64,000 nucleotides of DNA from NCBI RefSeq assembly GCF_002860255.1, contig NZ_PGVE01000017.1:248001-312000 (forward strand), in the 5' to 3' direction. The position numbers and the translations under genes were made by a program. This document shows, piece after piece, positions 16,861-24,967 of this stretch (the stretch's first letter is position 1; each line of letters starts with the position of its first letter). The notes beneath the pieces are model-generated. The model made no database searches, was not told the origin of the DNA, and was given only the letters and a program-made list of their open reading frames with translations. This stretch comes from Neobacillus cucumis. Its GTDB lineage: Bacteria > Bacillota > Bacilli > Bacillales > Cytobacillaceae.

Positions 16861-17844
16861 ATGTTGAAGGATATTTTCATGGGTTTATCGCAAAATCAAT
16901 TTCTTAATAATGCCGCCAAGAAGTATGGCTTAAAAATGGGTGCACAAAGTGTTGTTGCTGGGACCAATATACCTGAAGTCATAAAAAGTATAAAGGAACT
17001 AAACGCTCAAGGAATCTCTTGTACCGTCGATAACTTAGGGGAGTTTGTGTTTAAAGAAGAAGAGGCAACGGCTGCGAAAGAACAAATACTCAAAGTGATT
17101 GAAGCTATCAATGAAAACCAAGTGGATGCCCATATTTCCCTTAAACCAACTCAGGTTGGCTTGGATATTGATTATTCCTTCTGTTTAAATAATGTCAGAG
17201 AAATTGTCCATCAGGCGAGTCGATATGATATGTTTGTCAATATTGATATGGAAGATTTTAAACACTTAGAATTAACTTTTAATCTATTAGATGAGCTTTC
17301 AATGGAATTTGATAATGTCGGGACGGTGATTCAAGCTTATTTCCATAAGGCGTCGGAATACCTTGAAAGGTATAAAAATTTCCGAATTCGCATCGTAAAG
17401 GGTGCCTATAAAGAGTCCGCAGAAATTGCGTATCAAGATAAAAAAGATATTGATGCAAACTTTATTAAATTAATTGAATGGCATCTATTAAATGGAAAAT
17501 ATACTTCCATTGCTACACATGACCATCGGATCATTAACCACGTGAAAGAGTTCGTAAAAGAAAATAATATTCCGAATGACCAATTCGAGTTTCAAATGTT
17601 ATATGGGTTTAGAAAAGACCTTCAGTTAAGCCTAGCAAGTGAAGGCTATCATTTCTGTACGTATGTACCTTTTGGAAATGACTGGTATGGATATTTTATG
17701 AGACGTCTAGCCGAAAGACCGCAGAATTTAAATCTTGTTGCCAAACAAGTATTTAACAAGAAAACCAACACCATCATTGGCGTAGCTGCAGGAGCTTTTA
17801 TCCTAGGCAGGATGACCAAGTCCAATAAAAAGAAAAGTAGATAA
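16861..17844 (+). CDS. Proline dehydrogenase (FAD-dependent)
   Basis: The enzyme oxidises proline to pyrroline-5-carboxylate and passes electrons through FAD to the membrane quinone pool, the first step of proline catabolism. The 327-residue single-domain form is typical of Bacillaceae (PutB/FadM type). Visible are FRIRIVKGAYKESAE (about residues 178-192), ATHDHRI, the YGFRKDLQ segment and YVPFGNDWYGYFMRRLAERP near residue 285, which carries the substrate-binding RR pair. The C terminus has a short hydrophobic stretch (IIGVAAGAFILG) followed by basic residues, perhaps for membrane contact. The ATG follows GCAAGGGGAAATCGC. A roughly 95-base leader and a cre-overlapped promoter precede it. No pyrroline-5-carboxylate dehydrogenase gene follows, so the second step lies elsewhere. 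Confidence 0.93.
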   Translation: MLKDIFMGLSQNQFLNNAAKKYGLKMGAQSVVAGTNIPEVIKSIKELNAQGISCTVDNLGEFVFKEEEATAAKEQILKVIEAINENQVDAHISLKPTQVGLDIDYSFCLNNVREIVHQASRYDMFVNIDMEDFKHLELTFNLLDELSMEFDNVGTVIQAYFHKASEYLERYKNFRIRIVKGAYKESAEIAYQDKKDIDANFIKLIEWHLLNGKYTSIATHDHRIINHVKEFVKENNIPNDQFEFQMLYGFRKDLQLSLASEGYHFCTYVPFGNDWYGYFMRRLAERPQNLNLVAKQVFNKKTNTIIGVAAGAFILGRMTKSNKKKSR

Positions 17845-17889
17845 ATAGGAAGAAGAAAACCTAGAGAAATTTATATAAAAAAAAACATG

Positions 17890-17949
17890 AAATGGAAGAT
17901 ACCTAAACAGTAAAATCTAAATACTGTACAGGTGATCTTCCATTTTTTT
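17890..17949. terminator. Terminator-like long hairpin after proline dehydrogenase
   Basis: AAATGGAAGATACCT pairs imperfectly with CAGGTGATCTTCCATTT, with an inner CAGTA/TACTG stem, followed by TTTT. It also faces the end of the convergent minus-strand gene. Confidence 0.75.
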
Positions 17950-17966
17950 GGTGTCAGGCACCATTA
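17950..17966. repeat. Dispersed palindromic repeat, copy 1
   Basis: GGTGTCAGGCACCATTA recurs identically at 23687-23703. The core GGTG-TCAGG-CACC is self-complementary. On the minus strand it reads GGTGCCTGACACC and supplies the TGA stop codon of the neighbouring hypothetical gene. Confidence 0.75.
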
Positions 17967-18394
17967 GTTACAGCGTTGTAGGAGAAATTGCTTTCGTCCC
18001 ATTGATAGATTCCTTCTTGGAGTTGGATGATGGTATCAAATGGGCGATTAACGTTGTTATCTTTTTCGTCTAATTTGACTTCCTGATTATTCTCAGGATT
18101 CTGTTTTCTCTCGTTAACCAGTTGTTGTTTTAAATCGAGCAAATCTGATTTAGAAGCGATTCGGATGATTTTGTTTAGGGGTATTTTATTCTCGTTTTTT
18201 ATGCCATAGCTTTTACAGATGCTGGTTTGAAAGTTTTTATTATATTGGATCATCATGTGTAAATCTGTGACAGACGCCACACCAAAAACTTCTTTAATGA
18301 TATCTTCATAGCGCAGTTGTGATCCAGTTGCAAATTTAATAATGTTTTTCTCAGGATTTTCTAAACGATAAATTGTTTCAATTGTATTTTCCAT
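17954..18394 (-). CDS. Uncharacterised protein whose stop codon lies in a repeat
   Basis: I do not recognise this roughly 146-residue soluble protein (MENTIETIYRLENPEKNIIK start). It is rich in Lys, Asn and Glu, has a Lys/Arg/Gln-rich helical middle (LDLKQQLVNERKQNPENNQ) and no membrane segment. Starts at 18394 (ATG after GGATGTGG) or 18412 (ATG, no ribosome site) are possible; I prefer the first. The last residues (VTNGA) and the TGA stop come from the dispersed palindrome GGTGCCTGACACC, so insertion of the repeat may have altered an older C terminus. Confidence 0.6.
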   Translation of the reverse strand: MENTIETIYRLENPEKNIIKFATGSQLRYEDIIKEVFGVASVTDLHMMIQYNKNFQTSICKSYGIKNENKIPLNKIIRIASKSDLLDLKQQLVNERKQNPENNQEVKLDEKDNNVNRPFDTIIQLQEGIYQWDESNFSYNAVTNGA

Positions 18395-18604
18395 ATGGCC
18401 ACATCCATTCAATTAGTGATAATAATATCTATAAACCTAAGTTTTTTGGTTAAAAATGGGGATTCTCGCAAAGATACGCGATAATTTTATTATACCATAT
18501 ATTTTTCTACAAAATGTGACATGAACTTATTACCTATTCTTATTATGCTTGAAAGCGCTCCAAAATTATTAAAGAAATATTCACATGTTTCAGGTAGAAA
18601 ATGC

Positions 18605-18635
18605 TATAAAATGAAAGTATGTTAAACATTTCACA
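18605..18635 (+). promoter_or_regulatory. -10 region and Rex-like operator for the formate/nitrite transporter
   Basis: TATAAA at 18605-18610 is a likely -10. TGTTAAACATTTCACA (18620-18635) fits TGTGA-N6-TCACA with one mismatch and lies just after the expected start point, the position of a repressor. B. subtilis Rex represses ywcJ, a gene of the same transporter family, which supports the Rex reading. Confidence 0.55.
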
Positions 18636-18660
18636 AATGAGAAAATGAGGGTGTAAAATT

Positions 18661-19485
18661 ATGGGGTTTAGTAAACCGGACCAAATCATGGGAATTACTG
18701 TAGAAAATGGGGTTAAAAAAACTAAGTATGCACCACTGCAAACGATGATTTTAGGTTTTGAAGCAGGTGCTTTCATTGCTCTTGGTTATTTGTTATTTAT
18801 CCGTGTAACGGCTACATTATCCGGCAGCCTCGAAGGATTGGGCAGTTTAATAGGAGCTAGCGTATTCCCAATCGGACTTATTCTTACTCTGTTGGCTGGC
18901 GGGGAATTATTAACAGGAAATATGATGGCCGTGCCGCTGGCAAGAATGGCAAAAAGGGTAAGTACAGGAAAAGTATTATATAACTGGTTCCTAGTAACTA
19001 TTAGTAACTTTTTAGGAGCGATCTTTGTTGCCTATTTCTTTGGCCATGTTGTTGGATTAACCGAAACAGCTCCATTTTTAGAAAAAACAATTAGTAACGC
19101 GGGCCACAAGCTGGAAGCAACATTTCTGCAGGCCTTTGTTTCTGGAATTGGATGTAACTGGTTGGTTGCCTCTGCTGTTTGGCTTTCCTATGGGGCTAAT
19201 GACATGTCCGGAAAAATTTTAGGGATTTGGTTCCCAACTATGGCATTTGTTGCTATTGGCTTCCAGCACGTTGTCGCCAATATGTTTGTCATTCCTGCCG
19301 CCATCTTCGCAGGACATTTTACCTGGATAGAGTATATTCAAAATTTTATCCCTGTATTTTTAGGCAATGCTGTTGGCGGTACAATCTTTATTGCCATGGC
19401 TTATTGGTATACTTATAAAAAGTATCTGCCAGTCTTAACAGAAGCAAAGGTCATTAAGCCAGTGGCTAAAACGGGAACTAGATAA
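18661..19485 (+). CDS. Formate/nitrite transporter (FNT) family protein, YwcJ-like
   Basis: FNT proteins are pentameric, aquaporin-like channels for formate, nitrite or related small anions. The 274-residue protein has about six membrane spans. Family landmarks are LLAGGELLTGNMMAVPLARM (about residues 79-98), the GIGCNWLVASAVWLSYGANDMSG stretch (about 162-184) and the helix with FQHVVANMFVIPAAIFAGHF that holds the central pore His (HVVANM). The ATG follows GAGGGTGTAAAATT. The gene stands alone. A Rex-like operator just upstream and the fermentative adhE in the same window suggest a role in moving formate, nitrite or lactate under low oxygen, which is inference. Confidence 0.93.
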   Translation: MGFSKPDQIMGITVENGVKKTKYAPLQTMILGFEAGAFIALGYLLFIRVTATLSGSLEGLGSLIGASVFPIGLILTLLAGGELLTGNMMAVPLARMAKRVSTGKVLYNWFLVTISNFLGAIFVAYFFGHVVGLTETAPFLEKTISNAGHKLEATFLQAFVSGIGCNWLVASAVWLSYGANDMSGKILGIWFPTMAFVAIGFQHVVANMFVIPAAIFAGHFTWIEYIQNFIPVFLGNAVGGTIFIAMAYWYTYKKYLPVLTEAKVIKPVAKTGTR

Positions 19486-19498
19486 AAAATAATCATCT

Positions 19499-19535
19499 AA
19501 GCAGTTTGAAACTTGTCGTTCAGGCTGCTTTTTTA
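19499..19535 (+). terminator. Terminator after FNT gene
   Basis: AAGCAG...GAAAC and GTTC...CTGCTT arms with a short loop, followed by TTTTT. Confidence 0.78.
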
Positions 19536-19688
19536 TTTGGGTGGAAATTTTTAAACTGTCAGATAGACTGAACAATTTCTATGGAATAATCCGTTATTTG
19601 AAAGAATAAAATGGGAGAATGTAGGTAATTCAATCAACGTATTTGCCGGCATTGAATGACATTTAGAACAGAGGAGAAGTTGGGTAAC

Positions 19689-20684
19689 ATGGCTAAGCAA
19701 AGATGGGCAATATCGCTAGTTTTAATTTGGAGTTTACTAGCTTTAACGGGATGTAATGAAAAGGCGTCAACCAAAAAGCCGGAGACTGAAAAGGTATCAG
19801 AAACACAGAAACAGCCGGTTCAAAAGCCAGAAGAACAACCGAAAAAGGAAGAAGAAAAAAAAACAGTTGCCGTCAATGTGATCGATCCTAATACCAAAAG
19901 TATTGTGAGAACTTTTTTGCCTGAAGAATTAGGGTTTGGGAGTAATCCAGATTCATATAAACAGGAATTGGAAAAATGGGCCAAGGACTTGGCTAGAGGA
20001 ACCGATAAAACGACGGGATATGATCAACGGATGGTCCTTGACAAAATCGATGCAAACGGGGAAATCATAAAGGGAAAGCCTCAAATTATTTTAGATGAAG
20101 CGGAATTAGTGAATCGCGTGATGAACGCGTCTACTAATGGCGGGAATGTAGACCTGCCTATTACGGTAACAGCAAGCGGCTATCAACCGGAAGATCCTGC
20201 CCATTTGAATGAAGTGGTGGTTGCTTCCTATACGACTTATTTTAACAGCGGGGTGACAGGACGTTCAAAGAATATCGAATTGTCTGCTCAGGCAATTAAT
20301 AATATTATAGTGGGTACGCAAGATTCCTTTTCATTTAATACAACCGTCGGACCAAGTGACGCTGCCCATGGTTACCAGCCGGCAAAGGAAATTGTCAATA
20401 AGAAAATGGTTATGGGTATTGGCGGGGGAATTTGTCAGACATCGTCAACCTTGTTTAATGCGGTTGACCAAGTTGGGGTAACGTATATCGAAAAGCATCA
20501 TCACTCCTTATCTGTCGGTTATGTCCCAGAAGGAAGGGATGCGACAGTTTCCTATGGAGGTCCAGATTTTCGTTTTCAAAATACAACCGGCGTACCATTC
20601 TTAATTAAAACGATTTATGCTAATGGAAAATTAACGGTAGAAATTAGAACATCAGCAGCCTATCAAGGTCAGCTAAAAAGATAA
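19689..20684 (+). CDS. VanW family lipoprotein
   Basis: This 331-residue exported protein has a lipoprotein signal (MAKQRWAISLVLIWSLLAL, then LTGC with the lipidated Cys at about residue 22), a Lys/Glu/Pro/Gln-rich linker (about 25-62) and a C-terminal VanW domain. The VanW hallmark is SFNTTVGPSDAAHGYQPAKE (about 220-240) followed by MGIGGGICQTSSTLFNAV. VanW proteins are named from glycopeptide-resistance clusters but their function is unknown, and most are not resistance genes. I prefer the ATG at 19689, which gives a normal signal peptide and lies 12 bases after GAGGAG; the earlier ATG at 19656 has no ribosome site. It is monocistronic. Confidence 0.9.
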   Translation: MAKQRWAISLVLIWSLLALTGCNEKASTKKPETEKVSETQKQPVQKPEEQPKKEEEKKTVAVNVIDPNTKSIVRTFLPEELGFGSNPDSYKQELEKWAKDLARGTDKTTGYDQRMVLDKIDANGEIIKGKPQIILDEAELVNRVMNASTNGGNVDLPITVTASGYQPEDPAHLNEVVVASYTTYFNSGVTGRSKNIELSAQAINNIIVGTQDSFSFNTTVGPSDAAHGYQPAKEIVNKKMVMGIGGGICQTSSTLFNAVDQVGVTYIEKHHHSLSVGYVPEGRDATVSYGGPDFRFQNTTGVPFLIKTIYANGKLTVEIRTSAAYQGQLKR

Positions 20685-20688
20685 CATT

Positions 20689-20725
20689 AAAGGATGCCGC
20701 ATAAAATTCCCGGCATCCTTTCTCA
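20689..20725. terminator. Bidirectional terminator between VanW and pepF
   Basis: AAAGGATGCCG and CGGCATCCTTT form an 11-bp stem between converging genes. Confidence 0.85.
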
Positions 20726-20775
20726 TATCTAGGAAATTATAGATTTACTGAACAAGGCGCTTGCGCTTTGGTTCT

Positions 20776-22590
20776 TTACTTATAAGAATTTTCTAACTCA
20801 TCAATTAATGAACCCACGTATGCAACAGCTTTCCTGATTGGTTCCGATTGAGACATATCCACGCCCGCATGCTTTAGTAATTCAAGCGGCTTCATGGTAC
20901 CGCCTGCACGAAGCACCTCCAGCCAACGATCTACTGCCGGCTGACCTTCTTCCTGAATCATTTGGGCAACAGCCGTGGAAGCTGTTAAGCCAGCAGAGTA
21001 GGTGTAGGGGTATAAGCCCATATAATAGTGCGGCTGCCGCATCCAAGTCAAACGTGCACCTTCATCCATTTCAACAGTTTCTCCCCAGAACTCAGTAAGA
21101 ACCTCTCCGGTCAAATCTGACAATGTTTTTGCTGTCAATGCCTGTCCTTCTTCAGCAAGCCTATAAACCCTGCGTTGATATTCAGCCTCGAGTAAATGAG
21201 TGACAAAGTTATGATAATAAGTTCCTAAAAGCTGCAAGACTACCCAGCGGCGCATTTGTTTATCATCATATTTAGCAAGTAAATGCTGACCTAATAACAT
21301 TTCATGCATTGTTGACGGTGCCTCAATAAAATACATAGAAGGACGGACATTCATAATCCGCTGGTTCTGATTAGCTAAAAAGAAATGTCCGGCATGGCCA
21401 AATTCATGTGCCAGTGTAAAACAACCGCGCATATTATCCTGCCAGGTAATGAGAATATAAGGATGTGCACCATATGGGCTGGAACAAAAAGCTCCAGTTG
21501 ATTTGCCAATATTATCAGCACGGTCTACCCATCTCTCTTTAAAGCCCCTTTCAATAATGTCCACATATTCGGAACCCATTACTTTTAAAGATTCTAAGAT
21601 AATTTGACTCGCTTCCTCATAGGTGGTGGACGGATTAAATTCAGGATCTAAAGGTGCCTTTAAATCACAGAAACGCATGGTATCCAAACCTAATACCTGC
21701 TTTTTTAATAGGGCAAACCGGCGCATATGCGGAGCTAGTTCATTAAAGATCGTATCGATTTGATTATTGTACATTTCAAGTGTGACCTGCTGTGGTTCAA
21801 GAAGCATATGGGTAACAGATTCATAATTTCGCAAGCGGGAAAGTGTCACTTGTTTCTTTACTTCGGTTGCATAGGTGGCAGCCATAGTATTTTTGTATTG
21901 TTTTAACGTTGACACGAAGGAGCCATATGCTTTCCTGCGAGAAGCGGTATCGCTTGAAAATTCATACCGGTTTTCGAATAAGGCAAATGATACAGGCTGT
22001 TCATTTCCTTCTGAATCATGAATGGGTGCAAAATCCATATCTGCTAACTTAGTCATTTGGTAGATTTGATAAGGGGATCCTTGGAGCTCACCAAGTGCAG
22101 CCAATACTTCCTCTGTTTCAGGCAATAATATGTGTTTCTTCGTTTCAAGGAGCTCGGAAAGATTTTTTGCGAAGGCTTTTAGCTCAGGTTCTTCCTCTAA
22201 AAACTTTTCAATGGTCCCTTCGGGAAGAGCAAGAATCTCTGAATTTATAAAAGAGAGTGCTGCGATCGTTTTGGTACGCAAGGCAGAAAATTTTGCAGAA
22301 TTCGCTTGGTAGTTAGGATTCGTTCCATCTACCGATTGCTGTAAATTGGCAAATGTCCAAGCTTTAATCATTTTCATCTGAAGCTGTTCCTGAGCAAGCA
22401 AGCAATCTAATAACGTTTTTGAACCTGTATGTACTACTCCTTTAAAACTATCAAACTGAGAAATTTCTTTTTCAATTATATTTAATTCCGCTTCCCAATC
22501 TTTTTCAGAGGGGAATAAATCGTTTAGGTTCCATGTTTCTTCTAGTGGAATCATAGAGCGGTTGAGGCGTTTTTCCATCATTTTTGTCAT
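20776..22590 (-). CDS. pepF: Oligoendopeptidase F (M3 family metallopeptidase)
   Basis: PepF is a cytoplasmic zinc peptidase that cleaves peptides of about 7-17 residues. The 604-residue length is typical. The zinc motif HEFGH (about residues 394-398, in LAHEFGHAGHFF) and the downstream Glu ligand region (STMHEMLLGQHLL) are intact, as is the GLYPYTYSAGL stretch near the C terminus that lines the active site. The ATG at 22590 follows AAGGAGATTGAG. The gene is monocistronic and divergent from the thioesterase gene, with about 88 bp between them. In B. subtilis such enzymes (YjbG/PepF) have been linked to peptide turnover and sporulation control; that link is not visible here. Confidence 0.96.
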   Translation of the reverse strand: MTKMMEKRLNRSMIPLEETWNLNDLFPSEKDWEAELNIIEKEISQFDSFKGVVHTGSKTLLDCLLAQEQLQMKMIKAWTFANLQQSVDGTNPNYQANSAKFSALRTKTIAALSFINSEILALPEGTIEKFLEEEPELKAFAKNLSELLETKKHILLPETEEVLAALGELQGSPYQIYQMTKLADMDFAPIHDSEGNEQPVSFALFENRYEFSSDTASRRKAYGSFVSTLKQYKNTMAATYATEVKKQVTLSRLRNYESVTHMLLEPQQVTLEMYNNQIDTIFNELAPHMRRFALLKKQVLGLDTMRFCDLKAPLDPEFNPSTTYEEASQIILESLKVMGSEYVDIIERGFKERWVDRADNIGKSTGAFCSSPYGAHPYILITWQDNMRGCFTLAHEFGHAGHFFLANQNQRIMNVRPSMYFIEAPSTMHEMLLGQHLLAKYDDKQMRRWVVLQLLGTYYHNFVTHLLEAEYQRRVYRLAEEGQALTAKTLSDLTGEVLTEFWGETVEMDEGARLTWMRQPHYYMGLYPYTYSAGLTASTAVAQMIQEEGQPAVDRWLEVLRAGGTMKPLELLKHAGVDMSQSEPIRKAVAYVGSLIDELENSYK

Positions 22591-22678
22591 CTCAATCTCC
22601 TTCTAAAAACTTCGTACTACTAAATTTTAACATAAGTTCTCAAACATGTTATAATTTTCTGGAAAAGGAGGTTTGACA

Positions 22679-23164
22679 ATGGAGGAAAAAGTAATTAAAG
22701 CAATTCAAGATGAGTATCCAGATGATTTTGCTTGGTGTTATGGATGTGGCCGCTTAAATGAAGCTGGTCACCATTTTCGAACTGGCTGGGAAGGGGACAC
22801 AACTGTAACGTTTTATTCACCAAAACCGGAACATACGGCCTTACCCGGATTTGTCTATGGAGGTCTGATTGCTTCCTTGATCGATTGTCATGGAACAGGT
22901 TCCGCTGCATTGGCCTTACACCGGAAAAATGGCATTGAACCAGGTGATGGAAAGGACGCGCCTCGCTTTGTAACCGCTTCCTTAAATGTGAATTTTCTAA
23001 AGCCGACTCCCCACGGTGTCACACTAAAAGTGGTTGGCCGGGTGGAGGAAATTCATCCTAAAAAATTTAAAGTAGTCACAGAAGTGTTTGCAAATGATAT
23101 CCAATGTGCCAGTGGAGAAGTTGTAGCAGTTGTGATGCCAAGCAGTTTTATAAAAGAAAGTTAA
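22679..23164 (+). CDS. PaaI-like hotdog-fold thioesterase
   Basis: This 161-residue protein is probably an acyl-CoA thioesterase of the PaaI/hotdog superfamily, hydrolysing CoA thioesters in the cytoplasm. The core shows CYGCGRLNEAGHHFRTGWEG near residue 24, PGFVYGGLIASLIDCHGTGSA (about 60-80) with the Gly-Gly turn and the catalytic-region Asp, and the strand TASLNVNFLKPTPHG. The ATG at 22679 follows GGAGGTTTGACA with seven bases of spacing; a TTG two codons upstream is too close to the ribosome site. The CxxC pair at the N terminus could be structural. The substrate is unknown. Confidence 0.88.
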   Translation: MEEKVIKAIQDEYPDDFAWCYGCGRLNEAGHHFRTGWEGDTTVTFYSPKPEHTALPGFVYGGLIASLIDCHGTGSAALALHRKNGIEPGDGKDAPRFVTASLNVNFLKPTPHGVTLKVVGRVEEIHPKKFKVVTEVFANDIQCASGEVVAVVMPSSFIKES

Positions 23165-23294
23165 TAGAATAATAGTTGATCTTCTCTTTCTATAGAGAGG
23201 GAATAATTGTAATAAAATTGTAATACTGTTAAATGAAACCAATAACACCCTTGGGTCGTCATATAGATAGAATCGTTTTCAAGGGGGTTAATAG

Positions 23295-23681
23295 GTGAAC
23301 GGGTTAAAAAAATTAGTATTGACGATCGCGCTTGGTTTGACAATCGTTTCCGGTGTGACCATCGGGTTCCTGGGACCTGCCTTATTTCAAGAGGGAAACC
23401 CCGTACCACTGCTTGTGTCAATCGTGAAATTAAAACTAACGGATACTGATTATGTTCAGTTTTTTAATACGGAAAAAAAGAGCAGATACCTTTCCAGCAA
23501 TTCGGGCAATCAACCATTTAAACAGGTGAAAGAATTTATGAAATCAAAAGGATGGGTTTTTGAAGAGCAAATGGGTTCTGGTTTAATATTTCTTAAGGAC
23601 GAGAAAGAAGCCATCGTTTTGACAAGACAATATTCCAAGTATTTTGTCATATGGGACGTTTCACAAAGTGTAATTAGGTAA
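23295..23681 (+). CDS. Uncharacterised membrane-anchored protein, 128 residues
   Basis: I do not recognise this protein by name. It has one N-terminal hydrophobic segment (LVLTIALGLTIVSGVTIGFLG), so it is anchored or secreted, and a soluble C-terminal part of about 100 residues with a FKQVKEFMKSKGWVFEEQMG stretch and strands after it (GLIFLKDEKEAIVLTRQYSKYFVIWDV). It uses a GTG start after CAAGGGGGTTAATAG. It is a single gene, followed six bases later by copy 2 of the dispersed palindrome. Similar small exported proteins are common in Bacillaceae; the function is unknown. Confidence 0.75.
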   Translation: MNGLKKLVLTIALGLTIVSGVTIGFLGPALFQEGNPVPLLVSIVKLKLTDTDYVQFFNTEKKSRYLSSNSGNQPFKQVKEFMKSKGWVFEEQMGSGLIFLKDEKEAIVLTRQYSKYFVIWDVSQSVIR

Positions 23682-23686
23682 AAAAC

Positions 23687-23703
23687 GGTGTCAGGCACCA
23701 TTA
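23687..23703. repeat. Dispersed palindromic repeat, copy 2
   Basis: GGTGTCAGGCACCATTA, identical over 17 bases to 17950-17966. It again lies at the 3' end of a gene and is followed by CTTGGCACCTTTTTTT, which may act with it as a transcription terminator. Confidence 0.75.
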
Positions 23704-23813
23704 AGGGTCTTGGCACCTTTTTTTGCGTGGTTATGATGTTAATGCTTGTTATTTGCTTTTTTAGTGAAGTTATTTATTATTAGTACAAGTAGATAAATAG
23801 GAGGAGGGTAAGT

Positions 23814-24407
23814 ATGTTAAAGGAGAAAATCCAATCTTACATATCGGAGCAAACAAATCAAACGGCTGAAGGGGTTGTACTTTTTAAAGAGGAAAGGCAA
23901 TTTGCTGAGAAAAACCAGCTCTTTGAAAATGCTAACTTTGTGGAGAAGGATGCCAGTACTAGATTTGCCGATGCTTACATTGAACGCTGTGATAAAGAGT
24001 CAGAAAATATGTTAAAAAATGAAACCTCTGCTTTTTTGTCGGAACCACTTCATTACCTAAAGAAGCATAAAAATGAGTTCATCTACCTAGAATCGAAATG
24101 GTTAGATTTTGTGAATGTCGATGCCATTTCCCTAGAGGTCGATGATGTATTTGGTACCTATGATGTAATGCTTGGTTTAAAGTTTCAGAAAAAGTTCCAT
24201 GAGCAGCTTAAAGCTTACTTAAATACACATTTACATGGTGGAGAAGGTAAATTTGATTTAATGTTTAGCAATGAAGATGGGTTATGGAATTTAAACTTCG
24301 CCTTGGACTATGTAGAGGGATTTCAAGAAGATATGACAATAGGTGAAGCCTTTAGTTTAATCTATCAATTCATCTTTAAATTAGTTGAATCATTAGAAAA
24401 ATCCTAA
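23814..24407 (+). CDS. Uncharacterised acidic protein, 197 residues
   Basis: I do not recognise a characterised family. The protein is soluble and acidic, with no signal or membrane segment. It has recognisable blocks EGVVLFKEERQFAEKNQLFE near residue 20, RFADAYIERCDKESENML near 45-65, SLEVDDVFGTYDVMLGLKFQ near 110, and HLHGGEGKFDLMFSNEDGLW near 140. A similar block order is found in Bacillaceae proteins that I recall being labelled, without good evidence, as branched-chain aminotransferases; no PLP motif is visible here, so I do not use that name. The ATG follows TAGGAGGAGGGTAAGT. It is a monocistronic unit ending in a clear terminator. Confidence 0.8.
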   Translation: MLKEKIQSYISEQTNQTAEGVVLFKEERQFAEKNQLFENANFVEKDASTRFADAYIERCDKESENMLKNETSAFLSEPLHYLKKHKNEFIYLESKWLDFVNVDAISLEVDDVFGTYDVMLGLKFQKKFHEQLKAYLNTHLHGGEGKFDLMFSNEDGLWNLNFALDYVEGFQEDMTIGEAFSLIYQFIFKLVESLEKS

Positions 24408-24418
24408 TAATTCAATAA

Positions 24419-24459
24419 AAAAATCCTCACTAGCTGGTTAAGCTGATGAGGATTTTTTT
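24419..24459. terminator. Terminator between converging genes
   Basis: AAAAATCCTCA and TGAGGATTTTTTT arms form an 11-bp stem. It ends the plus-strand 197-residue gene and lies near the end of the opposite-strand gene. Confidence 0.88.
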
Positions 24460-24487
24460 ATGTTCAGCCACCTAGACTCCCGTTTCA

Positions 24488-24781
24488 TTAACTTAATTCA
24501 TGATCAGTAATAGAAATCGCTGATCCTGTGGATGTATGTTGGTTTAACCAGCCAAGCGAGGTCTCAGATACTGCCGACCAATTCGGAATTTCATTTTTAT
24601 GCTGCTCGACCCAGCTCATACAGTAATTTGGGTCGATATTATATTCCATACAATGAGCGAGGAATGATCGAATGTTGTCCTGATTACAATTTTTCCAGGA
24701 ACCACATGTATATCCCCATACATTTTCCATTTTTGCTTGAATCGACACCTCATTTATAAAATTACTAAACTGATCGTCCAA
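24488..24781 (-). CDS. Uncharacterised 97-residue cysteine-containing protein
   Basis: I do not recognise this protein. Four Cys (YTCGSW, KNCNQ, AHCMEY, NYCMSW) and many Trp/Asn/His residues mark it; the segment RSFLAHCMEYNIDPNYCMSW is distinctive. The start is uncertain. A TTG at 24781 lies 12 bases after AGGAGG, while a GTG at 24817 would place that AGGAGG inside the gene and has only a crowded site of its own. It converges on the 197-residue gene and is divergent from the germination operon. The four Cys could bind a metal, but their spacing fits no motif I know. Confidence 0.55.
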   Translation of the reverse strand: MDDQFSNFINEVSIQAKMENVWGYTCGSWKNCNQDNIRSFLAHCMEYNIDPNYCMSWVEQHKNEIPNWSAVSETSLGWLNQHTSTGSAISITDHELS

Positions 24782-24872
24782 AGATAATCCGTACCTCCTG
24801 TCAACATAATTTCGCACACCCTTCAGTATGTCCCAAGCAAGACAAAATAAGACAATTTAGCCTGAGTTTACA

Positions 24873-24902
24873 GGAATATTATTCAATTAATGGTGCAAAT
24901 TA
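24873..24902 (+). promoter_or_regulatory. Candidate sigma-G promoter of the gerA-type operon
   Basis: GGAATA (24873-24878) and CAAATTA (24896-24902) are separated by 17 bases and resemble the forespore sigma-G elements (about TGNATA and CATACTA). The position, about 65-95 bp before the preferred start codon, is suitable. The -10 match is only partial. Confidence 0.35.
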
Positions 24903-24967
24903 TAAAAAGTAAATTATTCAATCATCCTTTCCCGATTTCTAAAAATTCACCTATTCGGAGTTTTTCG

